A stretch of 64,000 nt of DNA from Mesodorylaimus sp. YZB2_4. Taxonomy: Eukaryota; Nematoda; Enoplea; Dorylaimida; Dorylaimidae. Each line of letters starts with the position of its first letter. Within the stretch, counting starts at the first letter, position 1. Below are positions 34,801-46,992 of this stretch, in pieces. The notes under the pieces were generated by a model, which had not been told where the DNA came from, ran no database searches, and was given only the letters and a program-made list of their open reading frames with translations. The DNA lies in contig JASANH010000626.1 in NCBI GenBank assembly GCA_030248295.1, forward strand, positions 124,001 to 188,000. Reading direction: 5' to 3'. Position numbers and translations under genes: made by a program.

Positions 34801-37800
34801 TGACTTCGCTACTCCGCATCCTTTGCCCACAGTCAAAGTGAAACTATTCGCCGAGAACACTGGTATGTTGCGATTCGAGGATAAAGAATTGGGTAAAGTT
34901 GTCATTCGGCCGACACCGTTCAGTTCCAAAGCACCTGAATGGTATAAGATGACAGTGCCTAAAAATTCGCCTGATCAAAGTTTGCGGATACAGATCACTG
35001 TCAAAATGGACAAACCGCAGAATTTGAAATACTGCGGGTAAGAAATGTTGACACAAGCGAATTCCACAGTATTTTGCTTGAGTTTGCTCGTTTTAGGTAC
35101 TGCTACGCCTTGGGAAAGCTACTTTGGAAACGTTGGAAGAAACGTTATTTTTGCCTTGTTCAAGTATCGCAATACACTTTCGCTATGTGCAGTTACAAGG
35201 AGAGCAAAGCCGAACCGACAGATTTAATGCGATTGGATGGCTTTACTGTCGACTATGCAGAAGTGGATGAAGGTGAGATGAAGTGCTTTGGTTCACTGGC
35301 CTTGCTAGTATTGCTGCCTTGTCTTTCAGAGCTGCAAGCCACTGGTGGCCGGTTCTTTTTTAGTGCCTTGAAAGAGGGAGATGAGATTAAGTTCGCCACT
35401 GACGACGATAATGAACGACAATCGTGGGTTCAAGCTATGTACAGAGCTACAGGACAGGCTCACAAACCAGTGCCTCCTAAACAGGATTCGTTACAAAAAC
35501 CATCTTCTGGTAAGTTATTCTAGTCCTGTGGGATACCGAATTTTCTTCGCGCACCTGCTCTGAATCCTCGAAATCACCCTCGGCAATCCAGGGCGCCCTT
35601 TTGAGGAGGACATTTTGACAAGGCAAGACATATCAGTACCTTAACTGAACTGAGGGATGTACAGAGTAAGCGGTAATAGGAGTTAAGAGCGGCCGCGATG
35701 ACGCAGTGCGGAAAAAAGCTTTCAATCAAGAATTCAATCAATCAGTGTAATCAACCTAAATCGCACGCAGAGCCGACGTCAAAGGCAGCTCTGGGGCTCC
35801 ATGCAGTATTTGAAGGGGTTTTCTCATTTATTTCAGAGCATCCTGGTGGGGTGCCTACTTGATATGTAATTAATCGTATTTGGTGCTGAATTAGAGAATC
35901 TGAGACAAGTCTTATGACCAGCTGATATCTTAAAATTACTTGGCCGTTCTATCTCGGCAAAGCATGGTAGCTGATCGTGAGTGTGACTTCCACCCCTAGC
36001 ACGGGTGGGGGAGCCTACACGGGTCTCTGCCAGGTACGAATCACTCACTGCGCGGTCCCAATAGCCGGACAATAGTAACGTACTAGGTTTACTATGCCGA
36101 CTAGCGGACACCTCCACGACAGATCGGTTGAACACAAATACTTGAGCAGGAATATAATATACGAGAGTAGGGAAGCCGAACCTAGTAGCCTGACACGGCC
36201 GTACTAGACGAAATCACCAACGTGAACTGAGGACTTGAGGACCGCACCGTGTCAGGTGGGCTGACGGCCTAAAACCAGTATGAAGAGATACCGGTTTGAT
36301 CTGGCTAGATCTGACCCTATGCTGGGAGGGCTGAACACGAGGAAGTACTAACACGTGCTGGAAACACACGTGCCATGCGGATGAGGGTGGAGGAACCACT
36401 TGCACAAAGAGGTGCGGGCTACATGAGTAGGACGGTTGTTCTTTCAGATGCTGAGAAGTCCAAGAAATACAGTATCGACGACTGCATCGCCAATGACCCA
36501 GTCAAATTTCCCCACGACCAGCTGTTCGCAAAGTTGCAAGCCCTGACATTGAACTACAGGTTAAACGAATCCATCTGTTCCTTGGTATGTGGGCCTTAGA
36601 CGCTGATTGCGGGTTGACTCGCACTCTATCGCCTTGTTAGGGCTGGTTTTCGCCTGGTCAAATCTTTGTGCTTGATGAGTACGGTCTGCGATATATGGTC
36701 CGGACATGCCATCGTCACGTACACTTGCTCAGCGATCTTGTGTCGAAAGCTGAGTCTGGCAGTGTCGTCGATCCGACCCTGATGCATTACAGCTTTGCCG
36801 TATGCGCATCGCACGTCCATGGAGATGGGTATGGCCACTGTCCAAAAACGTGTCAGGATGATGAAAAGGGATTTTGTTTTAGACCAGGTGGCGTAGGCAC
36901 TGTGACGGTGGAAGAACGGGACAAATTCGAGTCTGTTCGGGCAAGGCTTCGAGCACTGGTCGAGAAACAAATAATACACTACAGGTGGGAAGGGTTGTTG
37001 CTGGCAGGTAAGGTGAAACAGGGATGGTCTTTTTGTAGATATTGTTTTCCATACGGACGTCCCGAGGGTGCCTTGAAGTCGACTCTTTCTCTGTTGGAAC
37101 GTATCCTGATGAAAGATGTGATGGCTCCTGTGCCTCCCGAGGAGGTGCGAGCTATTATCAAGCAATGCTTATCTAAAAGTGCATTGGTCAATTATACTCG
37201 CATTTCGAATGATGTGCGATTGGAAGGTGCTGTCTAGTCGACCCCCACCTTGTGTTAGCTGCCGACAGGGTACTCTCTGTTTAAGAAAGAATGGGTATCG
37301 ACATCACGCCGCAGCAGCGGATCGAGGACATGATTCAAGTGGCTCACATGTGCATCGATCTTTTTACAGAGACTGAAGAATATTATGGCGAAGTACGTGC
37401 CCCAATAATCATAGCCTCAGGTTCCGTGTCCTCTGTCCTCGATATTTGTGTCTCCAAGTTTCACTCTGTCCATGTATGTGCTGTCCCGATAATCTAAGTT
37501 TCTGTGCATGCTTTCAGGAATTTGAAACTGTGAGTGTAAAACGAGCAGGTCATGCCAACGTATGCAGTACATACCTACAGCCATATAGCACAGTGCATGT
37601 GTGATTTATGTGTTTGCACGATTTGACTGCACGTGTCTGTCAATTGTGCATGTGTCTTTGTCGTCATTACTGTTTTCTCAACTTTCTTGTCCATCGCAGT
37701 CACCAATCAACATTTCCCCTTTTTAGGCATTCGCTTGGTTCAGCGACATCTTGGCCGAGCAAGCGGAAACGTTTTGGTCCTTATTTTCGGTTGACATGGA

Positions 37801-40332
37801 GTCAGCCTTGCAAGTACAGCCACCCGAGGCTTGGGATGCCTTTGCCCTTTTCCGCTTAATCAATGATTATTTGCGCGAGCATAGTACGCTCGAGCGGGCC
37901 CGTGCAGTCGAGTTCTCTTAGTCTAGCCCATTTTAGGCACCCTTAGGAATGGTAGGTTCCATCAGCACCTCGCTGAAATATTCGCTCACAGGGTCATTAA
38001 TTACATGGAGATCATGGAGAGCAATATCTCTCAATCGCTGGCCAATTCTATTCCAAAGGAGAAGTGGGAACCAAAGGGGTACACGGCTGTGAGATGGTTT
38101 TAGTGCGTGCAGTGCACAGTTGACTTTGCAGATCTGGTTGCCCGACGTCAGAGGATGTGTTTCTTAAATTGAATGATTTGGAAATGTTTATTGTCGATAT
38201 GCACTGGCCTGAGGAAGAGTTTAGCAAAGAATTACAAAAGAGGATCAAGGAAATGGCGGGCGAAGTACTGCTGAAGTTGGTCGAGTCGTAAGTGTTGCTC
38301 TTGGCTTAAGGATGTATTGCTAGGATTCGTGTACGAATCGATGCCCAGCACTGAGCCGCAGCTGGAAGATGTTTCGGCCATGGACCAGGTCGGAAGATCT
38401 GGTTGGCTGCTCTTGGACATCGCTACAGACCCTGACGTGTCACATGGTTTCGTCGTCTCTGTGCAGAGAATCGATTGCCAGACGAGCCAGGAGTTTATTC
38501 CTTGGGCTTCCCGCTTTGATTTCGCCCTTTCCCGCAAGCCCACCAGTTTTGATTGATCTTTCACAGCTTTAGTCATCAGAGTAAAAATTAACCCCCAATT
38601 TACTCTATCTTGACTTGTCATTGCAGAACCTACGGCGCGTTTGTCCAGTCCATCGGCAGGGCCAAGCGGTCAACCGATTACATTTTGCCCAGCGAAGTTT
38701 GCGTCATGATCAACACGATTCTTAGCGCAAAGGTGCAAGCCCAAAAGTTGGGTCTAACTGACGATATCAATGTACGCCGATGTTTATGCCCGAGCCACCA
38801 CCCCCTTATCACCTCTATTTTAGAATCACAATGGTGCTTGCGAAGTATTGGAGGAAACATTAAAAGAGATGGAAAACGTGGTTCAGGAAAAGGTAGGCAA
38901 AGACTAACATGGAAGGAAATACAAACATAGGAACTTATGTTCTAGTTGCTAGCCGTTCTCGAAGGCTTTCTGGCCAAGTTGGCCAGATACGATGAAGGCA
39001 GTGCATTCGGGACGATTCTATCGATAGCAGTAAGCAATATCTTATTTCTAGCTAGGACGAAGCTTTTTTGTGCTTCACGCACATCCATGTGCTTTTTCTA
39101 CCACTGCAGCCTAGGCCAAATAATATCTTTGCGAAGGTGAGCCCGTGTGTTGCGTTGCACTCACAATCAGTCAGCATGGGAGAATGAGTCAGCACGATAC
39201 TCTTTGCTAGCCTCGAGTCGGTGACATCTCAATGGTCTAGGGTATCACCTCAGCTAGACACCCGCAGAGCATGCTTACTAGTCAGCTGTGCCGAATAAGC
39301 TCAATATTACAGATGAAGTCTATGGTTGCTGAAACGCCTGTCTTAGGCCAACGGTCGCCCAACACACCTCAGGTATACGAATGCGCACGAGTTAAGCTCA
39401 TGCATTGTGTGCTGTCCCCGTGTCTCGTGCACAGGCACCACGGTCCTGTCTGCCACTTGTATTGTACCAGTCCGTTTGATTTGTGCACCTTTTATGTTTA
39501 GTCGCAAGCGAGTTCATTCCTGAAGGCGTTCAAATGCGACAGGAATACTTCGGTGCAGAAAAACGGCGGCTTCAAGAGTTCGGTCGTTCTGAGTCCGGAC
39601 GAAGCATTGAAATCTCCGGATGGAATAAAGGTGTTATGCATTGCTAATGTTCATGTTTCCTGCCTGCGCTGTGCTATAGTTATTGCACGTGTGCATTGCC
39701 CATACCTCCTCTTAGCACGAGTGGCAGTCCTCCCTATATGCTTCTTTGTGTTGCAGAAGAATCAAGTCAGATCAACATCTAGCAGTCATATGGGCAACGA
39801 GTATGTGACGTTTGTCCGAGCCAGCTCAGAACAATTGCGTCAAATCGTGTGTGATGAACTCTATGTCAATCGACTTTTCGAGGTGAGGCTTATCAGTCAT
39901 AGTCATGGCTTACTAGGTCTGTACAATTAAAAATAGTTGGAAAAATTGTCATGACACGCATCTGACATCAGGAGCCTGCTAGTCTGCTTCTGTTTCAGCG
40001 ATGGTATGAAGAACAAATGAATTTGATTCACGGCTGGATGACGGAGCGGATCGAGCGTGCATTATCACCATATCAACTTACATGCTTATCGTTCCTTGTC
40101 AAAGTAAGACCCCAAGCCTGATGATTTTTTCTTAACACCCTGCATCGCCTCTTCTACCCAGAAACTATTCACCGACTTTCAACTTCACGGTATCGATGAG
40201 GAGAATTTGAACTCGAAGACGTACCAGAGCGTGTGTAAACGGATCCAAGTAGAAGAAGCCAATGCTTCGTTAGCCGAGACTTCAGGCAGTAAATCGCCCT
40301 TTTCGATTTTCAATGGACCAAGCAAAAATTAA
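31895..40332 (+). CDS. unc-31: Calcium-dependent activator protein for secretion (CAPS / UNC-31)
   Basis: CAPS primes dense-core vesicles for Ca2+-triggered exocytosis at the neuronal plasma membrane. I read 27 exons, all in phase, giving 1438 residues; boundaries are 31895-32364, 32602-33226, 33280-33360, 33862-34025, 34250-34294, 34506-34602, 34664-35037, 35097-35272, 35330-35509, 36448-36584, 36641-36828, 36883-36984, 37039-37226, 37286-37392, 37518-37529, 37727-37883, 37937-38078, 38132-38287, 38627-38771, 38824-38892, 38946-39029, 39110-39136, 39313-39372, 39502-39630, 39757-39882, 39999-40103 and 40162-40332. The start [13 protein letters not shown] resembles the conserved acidic CAPS start. 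A Ser-rich linker precedes the conserved block [22 protein letters not shown]2-like domain follows from about 495 ([15 protein letters not shown]), then a PH domain from about 620 ([20 protein letters not shown]). The Munc13-homology/CAPS region begins near 760 ([28 protein letters not shown]). Exons of 12 and 27 bases are notable. Confidence 0.96.
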
Positions 40333-40617
40333 TACGAGTACTGATCTGATTATTGCATCATAAGCTAGGAATGCGTTATTTCTATGCCGGTTAGAAAAAT
40401 TCTGATAGCTCTTGTTAGAGTGTGCTCAAGGCTTCCATGTTTTCCAACACTTGCACGTAAGATTCTGTTTTGTAAAGGATGCTGGTAGGTCAAGTCGTGC
40501 TTTGCCAGGGGCAGTGTAAGGGAATACACCAGTAAAAAATTTTATTGGGCAGATTTTGAATTACATGTTTGAAAATTGAAAGACACGGCAGAGCAATTGT
40601 TGAGTGAATGGACTGGC

Positions 40618-42212
40618 CTAGTTTCTTCCTTTTCGAATTAGGACAAACGTGCGACGACGGCCCACACCCGCAGGATAACCAGGAGGTGGTATTTCACCGC
40701 CTGCTGGGCCACCCCCTGGAGAACTTGTAGCAGCAACATTTGTACCACTGCGGCTGGGACAGGGACAGTACTCGCCATCTTTTCCCGGATCTCCTGGAGG
40801 ACCTTCCGGCCCAGGACTCCCAGGAGTACCGTTATCGCCAGGTGGACCAGGAGGACCCTAAAATAAGAAATATTGTACAGGAGGAAGGGAGAGAATGTTG
40901 CGGCTTGACTTACCGCTGGGCCTGGCTGGCCGAGGCCACCTACGCCAGTACCTGGTTGACCCGATGGACCCTTGGGACCTGCGGGGCCTGTAATAAAAGC
41001 AGTTGTTATTCGCTGACAGAAAAGCTGCACTATTCATTTCATACCTGGAGCGCCTGGAGTACCTTTCGTTCCTGAATAGAAAGAGGACACTGCAGGATGA
41101 GAAGCTAGTCAAGATTGGTAACTCCTTCTTACCTTTTGCGCCAATGCCGCCTGGTGCATCGTTGCCAGGCGGACCCTTTGGCCCGTCTTTTCCCTACAAT
41201 AGCAAGGCAGTATGAAGCAGATCTAATTGAAGATCTAAGTTGTGATACTCACATTGGGACCAGGGGGACCGGGAGGTCCTTGAGGTCCTGGTGGCCCAAC
41301 ACCTCCAGAACCCGGTGTTCCTGATTTACCAGGCTCACCTTTCGGTCCAGCCGGTCCTGCAAAAATACAGCTATTCAATTGTCGACACAATGAGACAAGT
41401 ATATGACTGATTATGTACCAGGAGGACCCGGGGGACCAGGTTCGCCAGGACCTGCTGGAGGCGGACTAGTTGAAGGCAACGTTGGCGAAGGACAACTTGA
41501 GCCAGTGTAATCCTTCCCAGGTTGTCCCGGTGTACCAGGTTCGCCGGGGATGCCATCACTGCCGGGAGTGCCAGGCTCGCCTGGAGCGCCGGATGGACAT
41601 TTATTCCTCTTCTTGTTAGAATCGCATTCTGCAAGGCGAACACAATATGCAAGCAGCTGGCAGGCATAACTCGGGACTCACTTACGACAGCTTGGCTGAC
41701 TACCTCCATAAGTTGAAGGGGCAGGAGCGGGAGCATATCCTCCAGGGGCGGGAGATTCATATCCTCCTTGGCTTGGTGCCTCATAGCCTCCAGGAGCGGG
41801 TGGTGCTGCGTAGTCTCCTGGATGGGGACCGTAAATTCCACCTGCGGGTGCCCCATAGGCATCCTGACGCTTGCGGCGAAACAACTCGAAAATGCTAAAT
41901 GATCGGCTATCTGGTCGTCTCGGAGGCGACATTTTACGCATAGTTACCATATCTGCCCACATTGTGTCCGTCAAGGTCTAAAATGCAGTGGGAATATACA
42001 GTATGTACAGTACAAAGGGTCTACTGTGATCCAAGAACCAAGCATGACAGGCTGACAGTACTTACTCGAAAATCAACCATCTCCAGCATAATATCATCAC
42101 GCATCTCATTAATCTGCTCGTAGAGCATAGGAAGCACTGACAGGCACGCAAAGATGCAGGCTGTGCTCAAAGCCACGGCTACAAGAGCCCCAACTTTGCC
42201 TGAATCAAACAT
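40618..42212 (-). CDS. Cuticle collagen 1 (furin-site type)
   Basis: Eight exons (42212-42066, 41977-41686, 41628-41419, 41356-41253, 41193-41133, 41071-41045, 40987-40914 and 40857-40618) give 384 residues in phase. The N-terminus is the nematode cuticle collagen type: a short cytosolic end, a membrane anchor (VGALVAVALSTACIFACLSV) and a helical stretch. The subtilisin/furin-type site RRKRQ releases the ectodomain. A Gly/Pro/Tyr-rich segment follows (GGYEAPSQGGYESPAPGGY), then Cys-x-Cys. Interrupted Gly-X-Y blocks lie from about residue 155 to 340. The C-terminal part has EYCPCPSRS and a Gly/Pro-rich tail. Cysteines flanking the triple helix would set the trimer register. A likely substrate of prolyl 4-hydroxylase; assembled in hypodermal cells and secreted into cuticle. 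Confidence 0.93.
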
Positions 42213-42916
42213 TTCGCACTCTCAGTCTGCCGTTGTTCACTCCCAGAATGGCAGCACGACGAAAATGCGGCTCACATATGTAAGGACACAGGAACGATTT
42301 AGGTCAAATAGAACGGACAGCTCGTAGTTGCCACTGGGTCAAAAGAGTTCAACGTGTACAAACTATTCACCACGCACCACCACTCCAGAGCAGTAACCTC
42401 GAAACCTAGATCGTGGTCAAAAATCTTTTTTCTTTGTACTAGCTTTGCATTCCTGATTCAGATCTTTCTGAGTGGGAATTTAGTGATCCTTTCCCTAAGC
42501 AAGGATGAATCAGGAAACAGCCAAGACAAAATAAAAATGGAGAATCTCCAAACGTAATCGAAAACTCTTTTGATGAGAAACGGGCACTGCTGCAATTCTT
42601 TGACGCTGTTTTTGCAGAAGAACACGAGAAAAATGACCTTTCCTGGCTCTGTTGCTTCAATAATCTATGAGCTCACTAAGCAAAGACTATGACCTCATTT
42701 TTTTACCAAGACGACAGAGGAGCTAGGGAGCGGGGAGCAAAGGCCTCAGGGCTCCAAAAAATACGAGTTCAAGGGAATTTTTACCCTGGGGCCAAAAACC
42801 CGGGGTACGGCAGGTAGTACAGAAAACTGTTGCAATTTTGTCTAAAAGATGTATTCATGAATAATAAGTCCGAAATTATTTTATTGCTATGAAATACATA
42901 ATACTTTATTACAATG

Positions 42917-43002
42917 ACTGGGATGGCCGAGTGTGGTCGAAGGCGTTGGACTTCTGATTCAATGGTAGCAATGCCTCGTGGGTTCGAATCCTATTCCCAA
43001 AG
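42917..43002 (+). tRNA. Class-II tRNA-like gene, Ser-type body, anticodon TCT
   Basis: The order is acceptor, D arm (GGCCGAG...GGTCGAAGGC), a fully paired anticodon stem (TTGGA/TTCAA) around loop CTTCTGA, long variable arm (GGTA-GCAA-TGCC), T arm (GTGGG-TTCGAAT-CCTAT) and discriminator G73. A run of five T at 43006-43010 could terminate Pol III. The anticodon TCT reads AGA (Arg), while the long variable arm and G73 are Ser-type identity marks. The outer two acceptor pairs are mismatched (AC against AA), so it may be a pseudogene or SINE head. Confidence 0.5.
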
Positions 43003-43249
43003 AGATTTTTCCTGATTATATAGCAACTAAATTTATATGAGATGAGTCATCTACGAGCCCTGTTTCAAATTTTAACAGTTGCTAGTCACAGTACCCATCA
43101 GTAGTTGCAATAAGACTATTCGCAATGTTGAAGGTGCTTTCACAGGCTCTCATGTCCAATAAGAGCACTCAGAACTCCGATCTCCAACATAGATTCTTAG
43201 GGATACGGTAATTGACCGCGAGTAATAGTAATTTTTAGAATGAGCAGTA

Positions 43250-43333
43250 GCCGGGGTGGCCGAGTGGTCGAAGGCGGTGGACTTGTGATCCTCTGGTAGT
43301 AATACCGCGGGGGTTCGAATCCCTCTCCCGGTG
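43250..43333 (+). tRNA. Class-II tRNA-like gene, Ser-type body, anticodon TGT
   Basis: All seven acceptor pairs form (GCCGGGG with TCCCGGT, two G-T). The T arm is complete (GGGGG-TTCGAAT-CCCTC) and the variable arm is a perfect 4-bp hairpin (GGTA-GTAA-TACC). The discriminator is G and a TTTT terminator follows. The anticodon stem has one T-T mismatch. The loop CTTGTGA gives anticodon TGT (Thr), whereas a Ser-TGA tRNA would have CTTGAAA. The body looks intact, so the odd anticodon is unlikely to be simple decay, but charging and use are unknown. Confidence 0.6.
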
Positions 43334-43806
43334 TCAGTTTTATTGTGGACATGAAATCTTACAAAAAGGAATGGTATATGTATTCTGTAGATCGAAAGGG
43401 TTCATGTCGGGGTATGGAAAATCTATCGATGAGCAATACTCTCAAGCGCTCCCTCATACTATGCTGCTGTGAGCGCTGCGTACGAACGTACTGCCATGGC
43501 TACCTTTGACGCTGCCTCGGAAGGCAAAATTGAGTGCAGTCAATGGACAAGCTAAGAACAAGTTTCTTTTAAAAATCATTCTTTGGTGCTTCAAGCAGTT
43601 AGATAATGCAGATGGTGCAAAGACTACGCTAGATACGCTGGTCGTGATCCTTTTAGCTGGCTAGCTACTATAGCATCAGAAAGTGAACATTCCAAATCGA
43701 GGTAATGGAACAGAAATCATAAATGAAAAACAACACTGTTGCACGGTAAAAAGGTCGAATGAGTAACAGAAAAACCTCAACGATGTATCGCTTGGCAGGC
43801 TGGTCA

Positions 43807-45136
43807 TTATCGCCTGGAACCATTTTCGAAGAACACCCCACCGTCTAAGTGAGGAAAGCGAGAAGGTACATATGTGAGGAGAGATACAAGTAGAAGTCTT
43901 ACCCAATGCGCAGTACTTGGGGCAAATTCCAGGCTCTCCCTTGTTGCCATCGGGGCCGGGTGGGCCTGCAAGATATACATACGAGTAAAGTCATTCAAAG
44001 CCGGAAATGCGGCTAGCTCACCTTTTTCGCCTGGTCCACCATCTGATCCAGGAATGCCAGCAGGGCCTGGATTTCCCTTCGGGCCAGGATTTCCTTGCTC
44101 TCCATTTTTTCCTGGCTGGCCAGGTATGCCAGGTCCTCCAGGAGTGCCCTCGGGGCCCTGTGAAAAGGAGTGATCAGAACGGCTTTAGTTGACGTCGTTA
44201 GCTGCACTTACGGGTGGTCCAGCGGGAGCGGGCACAGGTGGCTCAACGATTGGCGTTGCACCTTAAAAATTAGGATACGAAAAAGTGGCGCCCTCAAATT
44301 TCAGGAGAAGATAAAAGTAGGCCTCTACCTGGTTCGCCTTTTGGTCCATTATTGCCTGAAGTGCCTGGTGGACCAGCTGGGCCGGGTGGTCCTGCAAGAT
44401 TCAAAGTGCATTTTGCAATGTCAGCCAAAATAAGTGAAAAATTACCTTTGTTTCCAGGATTGCCATCTCTGCCAGGGTTGCCATTCTGTCCTGGCCGACC
44501 AGCATTACCTTCTGGACCGGGGCCGCCTAAAGGAACACACTACGGTGATCGTCCCCACTGTAAATAGTAGGAAATCAAACCTTGTGGTCCTGGTTTTCCA
44601 GGCGGGCAAGGAGCACATGGTGGCGGGGTTGGGTTTTGGCAGATGTTTATTGGTGGAGCGCCTGGGGGGCCTTGACCTCCTGGGTAGCCGTGCCTTCCCT
44701 AAATCGGAAACGCGTGTCAAACGAAACCAGTGAAAGGGATTGTCCCACTTACTGGTTTTCCTGCATTGCCTGGTCTGCCTTGCGGGCCAGGATCTCCTGG
44801 TAGGCAGCACCCAGCGCATACTTCCCCCGTGGCCCTGGCCTGCCTTCTCAGTACAGTTAGGTTTCGTGGATTGTGCTCCGAATCGATAATGACGACTTTG
44901 GCTTTTTGATATGTATCGGTTTCGTCCAGGATCCCTTCCGCCACTTCCCTACATTCGAGCAACACGTCATTTACGCGTTCGTGCAAGGAATTGACGTGGT
45001 TGTTGATAATGGGCAGGGTCAGACAAGTTGACACAACGGCCACTATACTGAACACAGTGGCCGTGTAAGCCACGAACCGATACGCCTTCTCCCTCGTGTC
45101 CTCGTACTCTTCCTCCACCACCACTATCTTGGTCAT
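43807..45136 (-). CDS. Cuticle collagen 2
   Basis: Eight exons (45136-44753, 44698-44581, 44526-44446, 44391-44329, 44261-44212, 44157-44022, 43965-43903 and 43844-43807) give 310 residues in phase. The N-terminus has the cuticle-collagen block KAYRFVAYTATVFSIVAVVS as membrane anchor, an extracellular helix and a dibasic VLRRQAR site. CAGCCLPGDPGP opens the first Gly-X-Y block. A Cys cluster (CQNPTPPPCAPCPPG) interrupts the helix, and further Gly-X-Y blocks, broken once by ATPIVEPPVPAPA, run to the end. The C-terminus is GICPKYCALDGGVFFENG, with the paired cysteines typical of nematode cuticle collagens. Several introns are phase 1, splitting Gly codons, as usual in collagens. It is paralogous to collagen 3. 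Confidence 0.94.
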
Positions 45137-45331
45137 GGCTACAAACAGGCGGTGTTCTGGTGGCACAGCAGGAACAACTGATCAGGGAGAAGTGATTGCG
45201 CAGGCTCATTACGTAATATATATACTCCCGTTACGGCCATGCAACCGGTTCGACCGATTAAAGACGCCCTGAATACGGCACGTCCGCATTTGGGGCATGT
45301 GTACCAATGACAATAGAAAGTGAAGACGCAA

Positions 45332-46272
45332 TCATCCGAAACTATGAAATGGACCCGGGCCTAAGATCCGGCCTTGGCGCCAGAAAGGTGCATTACTTTT
45401 AATTTGTCGAAATGCGAAGACTTTATCACGCGGAACAATAGATTTGTCGCGATTGTATGTGACCAGTACAGCCTCGCTCCATTTCATTGTTCTTGTGACG
45501 ATCAACTTGCAAAAGGCCACGTTCGGTGTGTAAAATTGAAGATAAAGAAATGAGATTGGTCAATCCTGTTGTAAAATCACGAGTACTTTCCCCGTGAAAA
45601 CTGTCTGATTAATGACCGGATTTTGACTTTTCTGAAAAAGAGATCTATGGGAATTCGGTAATGAATACGCGCCAGGTTCAAAACCGTCCAGATGCGTAAC
45701 GACTAGAATCATAACCTCATTGTGGTTTGAACGGATTCCGCGAGAGTTTTGTGAGGGCCATTTTATGAAGACCATTGTTTTGGGAGTTGTACGTCCTGAT
45801 TCCCAGAGCCATCACACCTGAATGGTTCTTCGTAGTCTCTATGTATTCCTTTAAAAAAAGATGAGTCGAAATTATTGTAGCGATACCCCGAAAAACAAGT
45901 CGAGACTTCAAAAGTCAAAGTGCAAAATTTCTTGTCGAGATTGATTGATATTTTCCCACCTTGCCTGTAACCCAGCGCAGCCAACCATCGAGAAGTTTCG
46001 TTATAGCTTTGGCGCGACCTTATCATGCACCGGCTTTTCTACAACATCGTGTTCGTGATGTATGTCCCGTCTGCATCTCCGTCACTGCGCAAGTATTCAG
46101 CTTGATTTCTTTTACTATATAAAACTTTGGTCCATACTCGCACATCAATAATATGAAAAATGGCTAGTGGTGTAATATAAGATCCATACACCGAAAGCGT
46201 GTGATCAAGAAGCATCCAGACGCACCCAGAAGCAAATGAATCAGACACAGAAAGCACGGAAAGCAGTCGCAT
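45332..46272 (-). CDS. Unrecognised four-exon candidate gene
   Basis: This is a tentative model: exons 46272-46043, 45964-45816, 45702-45587 and 45505-45332 join in phase to 222 residues ending in a stop. Predicted pieces read like protein (LRSDGDADGTYITNT, GGKISINLDKKFCTLTFEV, FEPGAYSLPNSHRSLFQ, SEAVLVTYNRDKSIVPRDKV). A TAG in frame between the first two falls inside the proposed 78-base intron. Weak points are a poor donor (TT-gtagaa), an AAG acceptor before the last exon and a donor chosen partly to keep phase. I recognise no domain. It begins about 200 bases upstream of collagen 2 on the same strand. It could be a real small gene or a decayed one. Confidence 0.3.
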
Positions 46273-46992
46273 TGTATCTGAAACTAAAACTGTAACCCAG
46301 CTTACTATCCGAATTTTACCAATGACCACACATTATTTATGTATATTTATTTATAATCAAAAGGTCATATATTATATTTTTGTAAGTCCCACTCCTGTGG
46401 ACACAGCTTTTTCCAGTTCCAGGATACAAGTGAGGGGGAGCAGAAGATTTCGAACAGGTCCAGCCTGAAGTTTATATTTCCGCACAACGGCGGTACCTAG
46501 TATTAGGCCTCCATACTGTTAGGGTATATGTTCCAGACCAGAGACATAGAAGGAAGGAACGTACAAACGGAAAGTCGATATTTTTGGAGGCAATTTTTTC
46601 TCTCCGTGTTCCCTTGCTACTAAAAGTCAAAAGAAAAGCTGCCGGCGCTAATAATATGCCCCTGTCAGTGATTGGATTTTCGACCAAGGGTGTGCCATGT
46701 ATGTTTGCTAATTTAATTTCTGTGCAAGTGCGACGATCGCAAAATTAAAAAATTATCCGTTACGGATACAGAAAAACCTTAGAGGGATTGTACCGGGGGA
46801 TACAGGTATGATTTGCCTCAGACTCTGGCAGTCTGGGTTTTCTCATCACAGCAGCAGGCTCGGGTTTTTCGAAAGCGCTTACTTTTTAAGCTAGACTTAT
46901 AGCTGGTTATAAAAGAGGCCTAAGCCAGCATATACTCTGTACTGCGTAAGCGCTTTCCAGAAAACCCGCCCACGATGGGTGGCTCTACAGAA
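46273..46992. other. Intergenic, AT-rich
   Basis: An AT-rich tract with TATA-like runs (46325-46380) lies just upstream of the candidate minus-strand gene. No other gene or repeat was recognised. Confidence 0.4.

Larger units (their letters stand above)
42213..43806. other. Intergenic between collagens 1 and 2 with tRNA-like genes
   Basis: This holds the promoter side of collagen 1 and the 3' flank of collagen 2. Two related class-II tRNA-like units are at 42917-43002 and 43250-43333. No protein gene was recognised. Confidence 0.5.

Noticed and set aside
41522..41898. Plus-strand open frames over collagen 1
   Set aside because: They are antisense shadows of Gly-X-Y codons, which leave few stops on the opposite strand.
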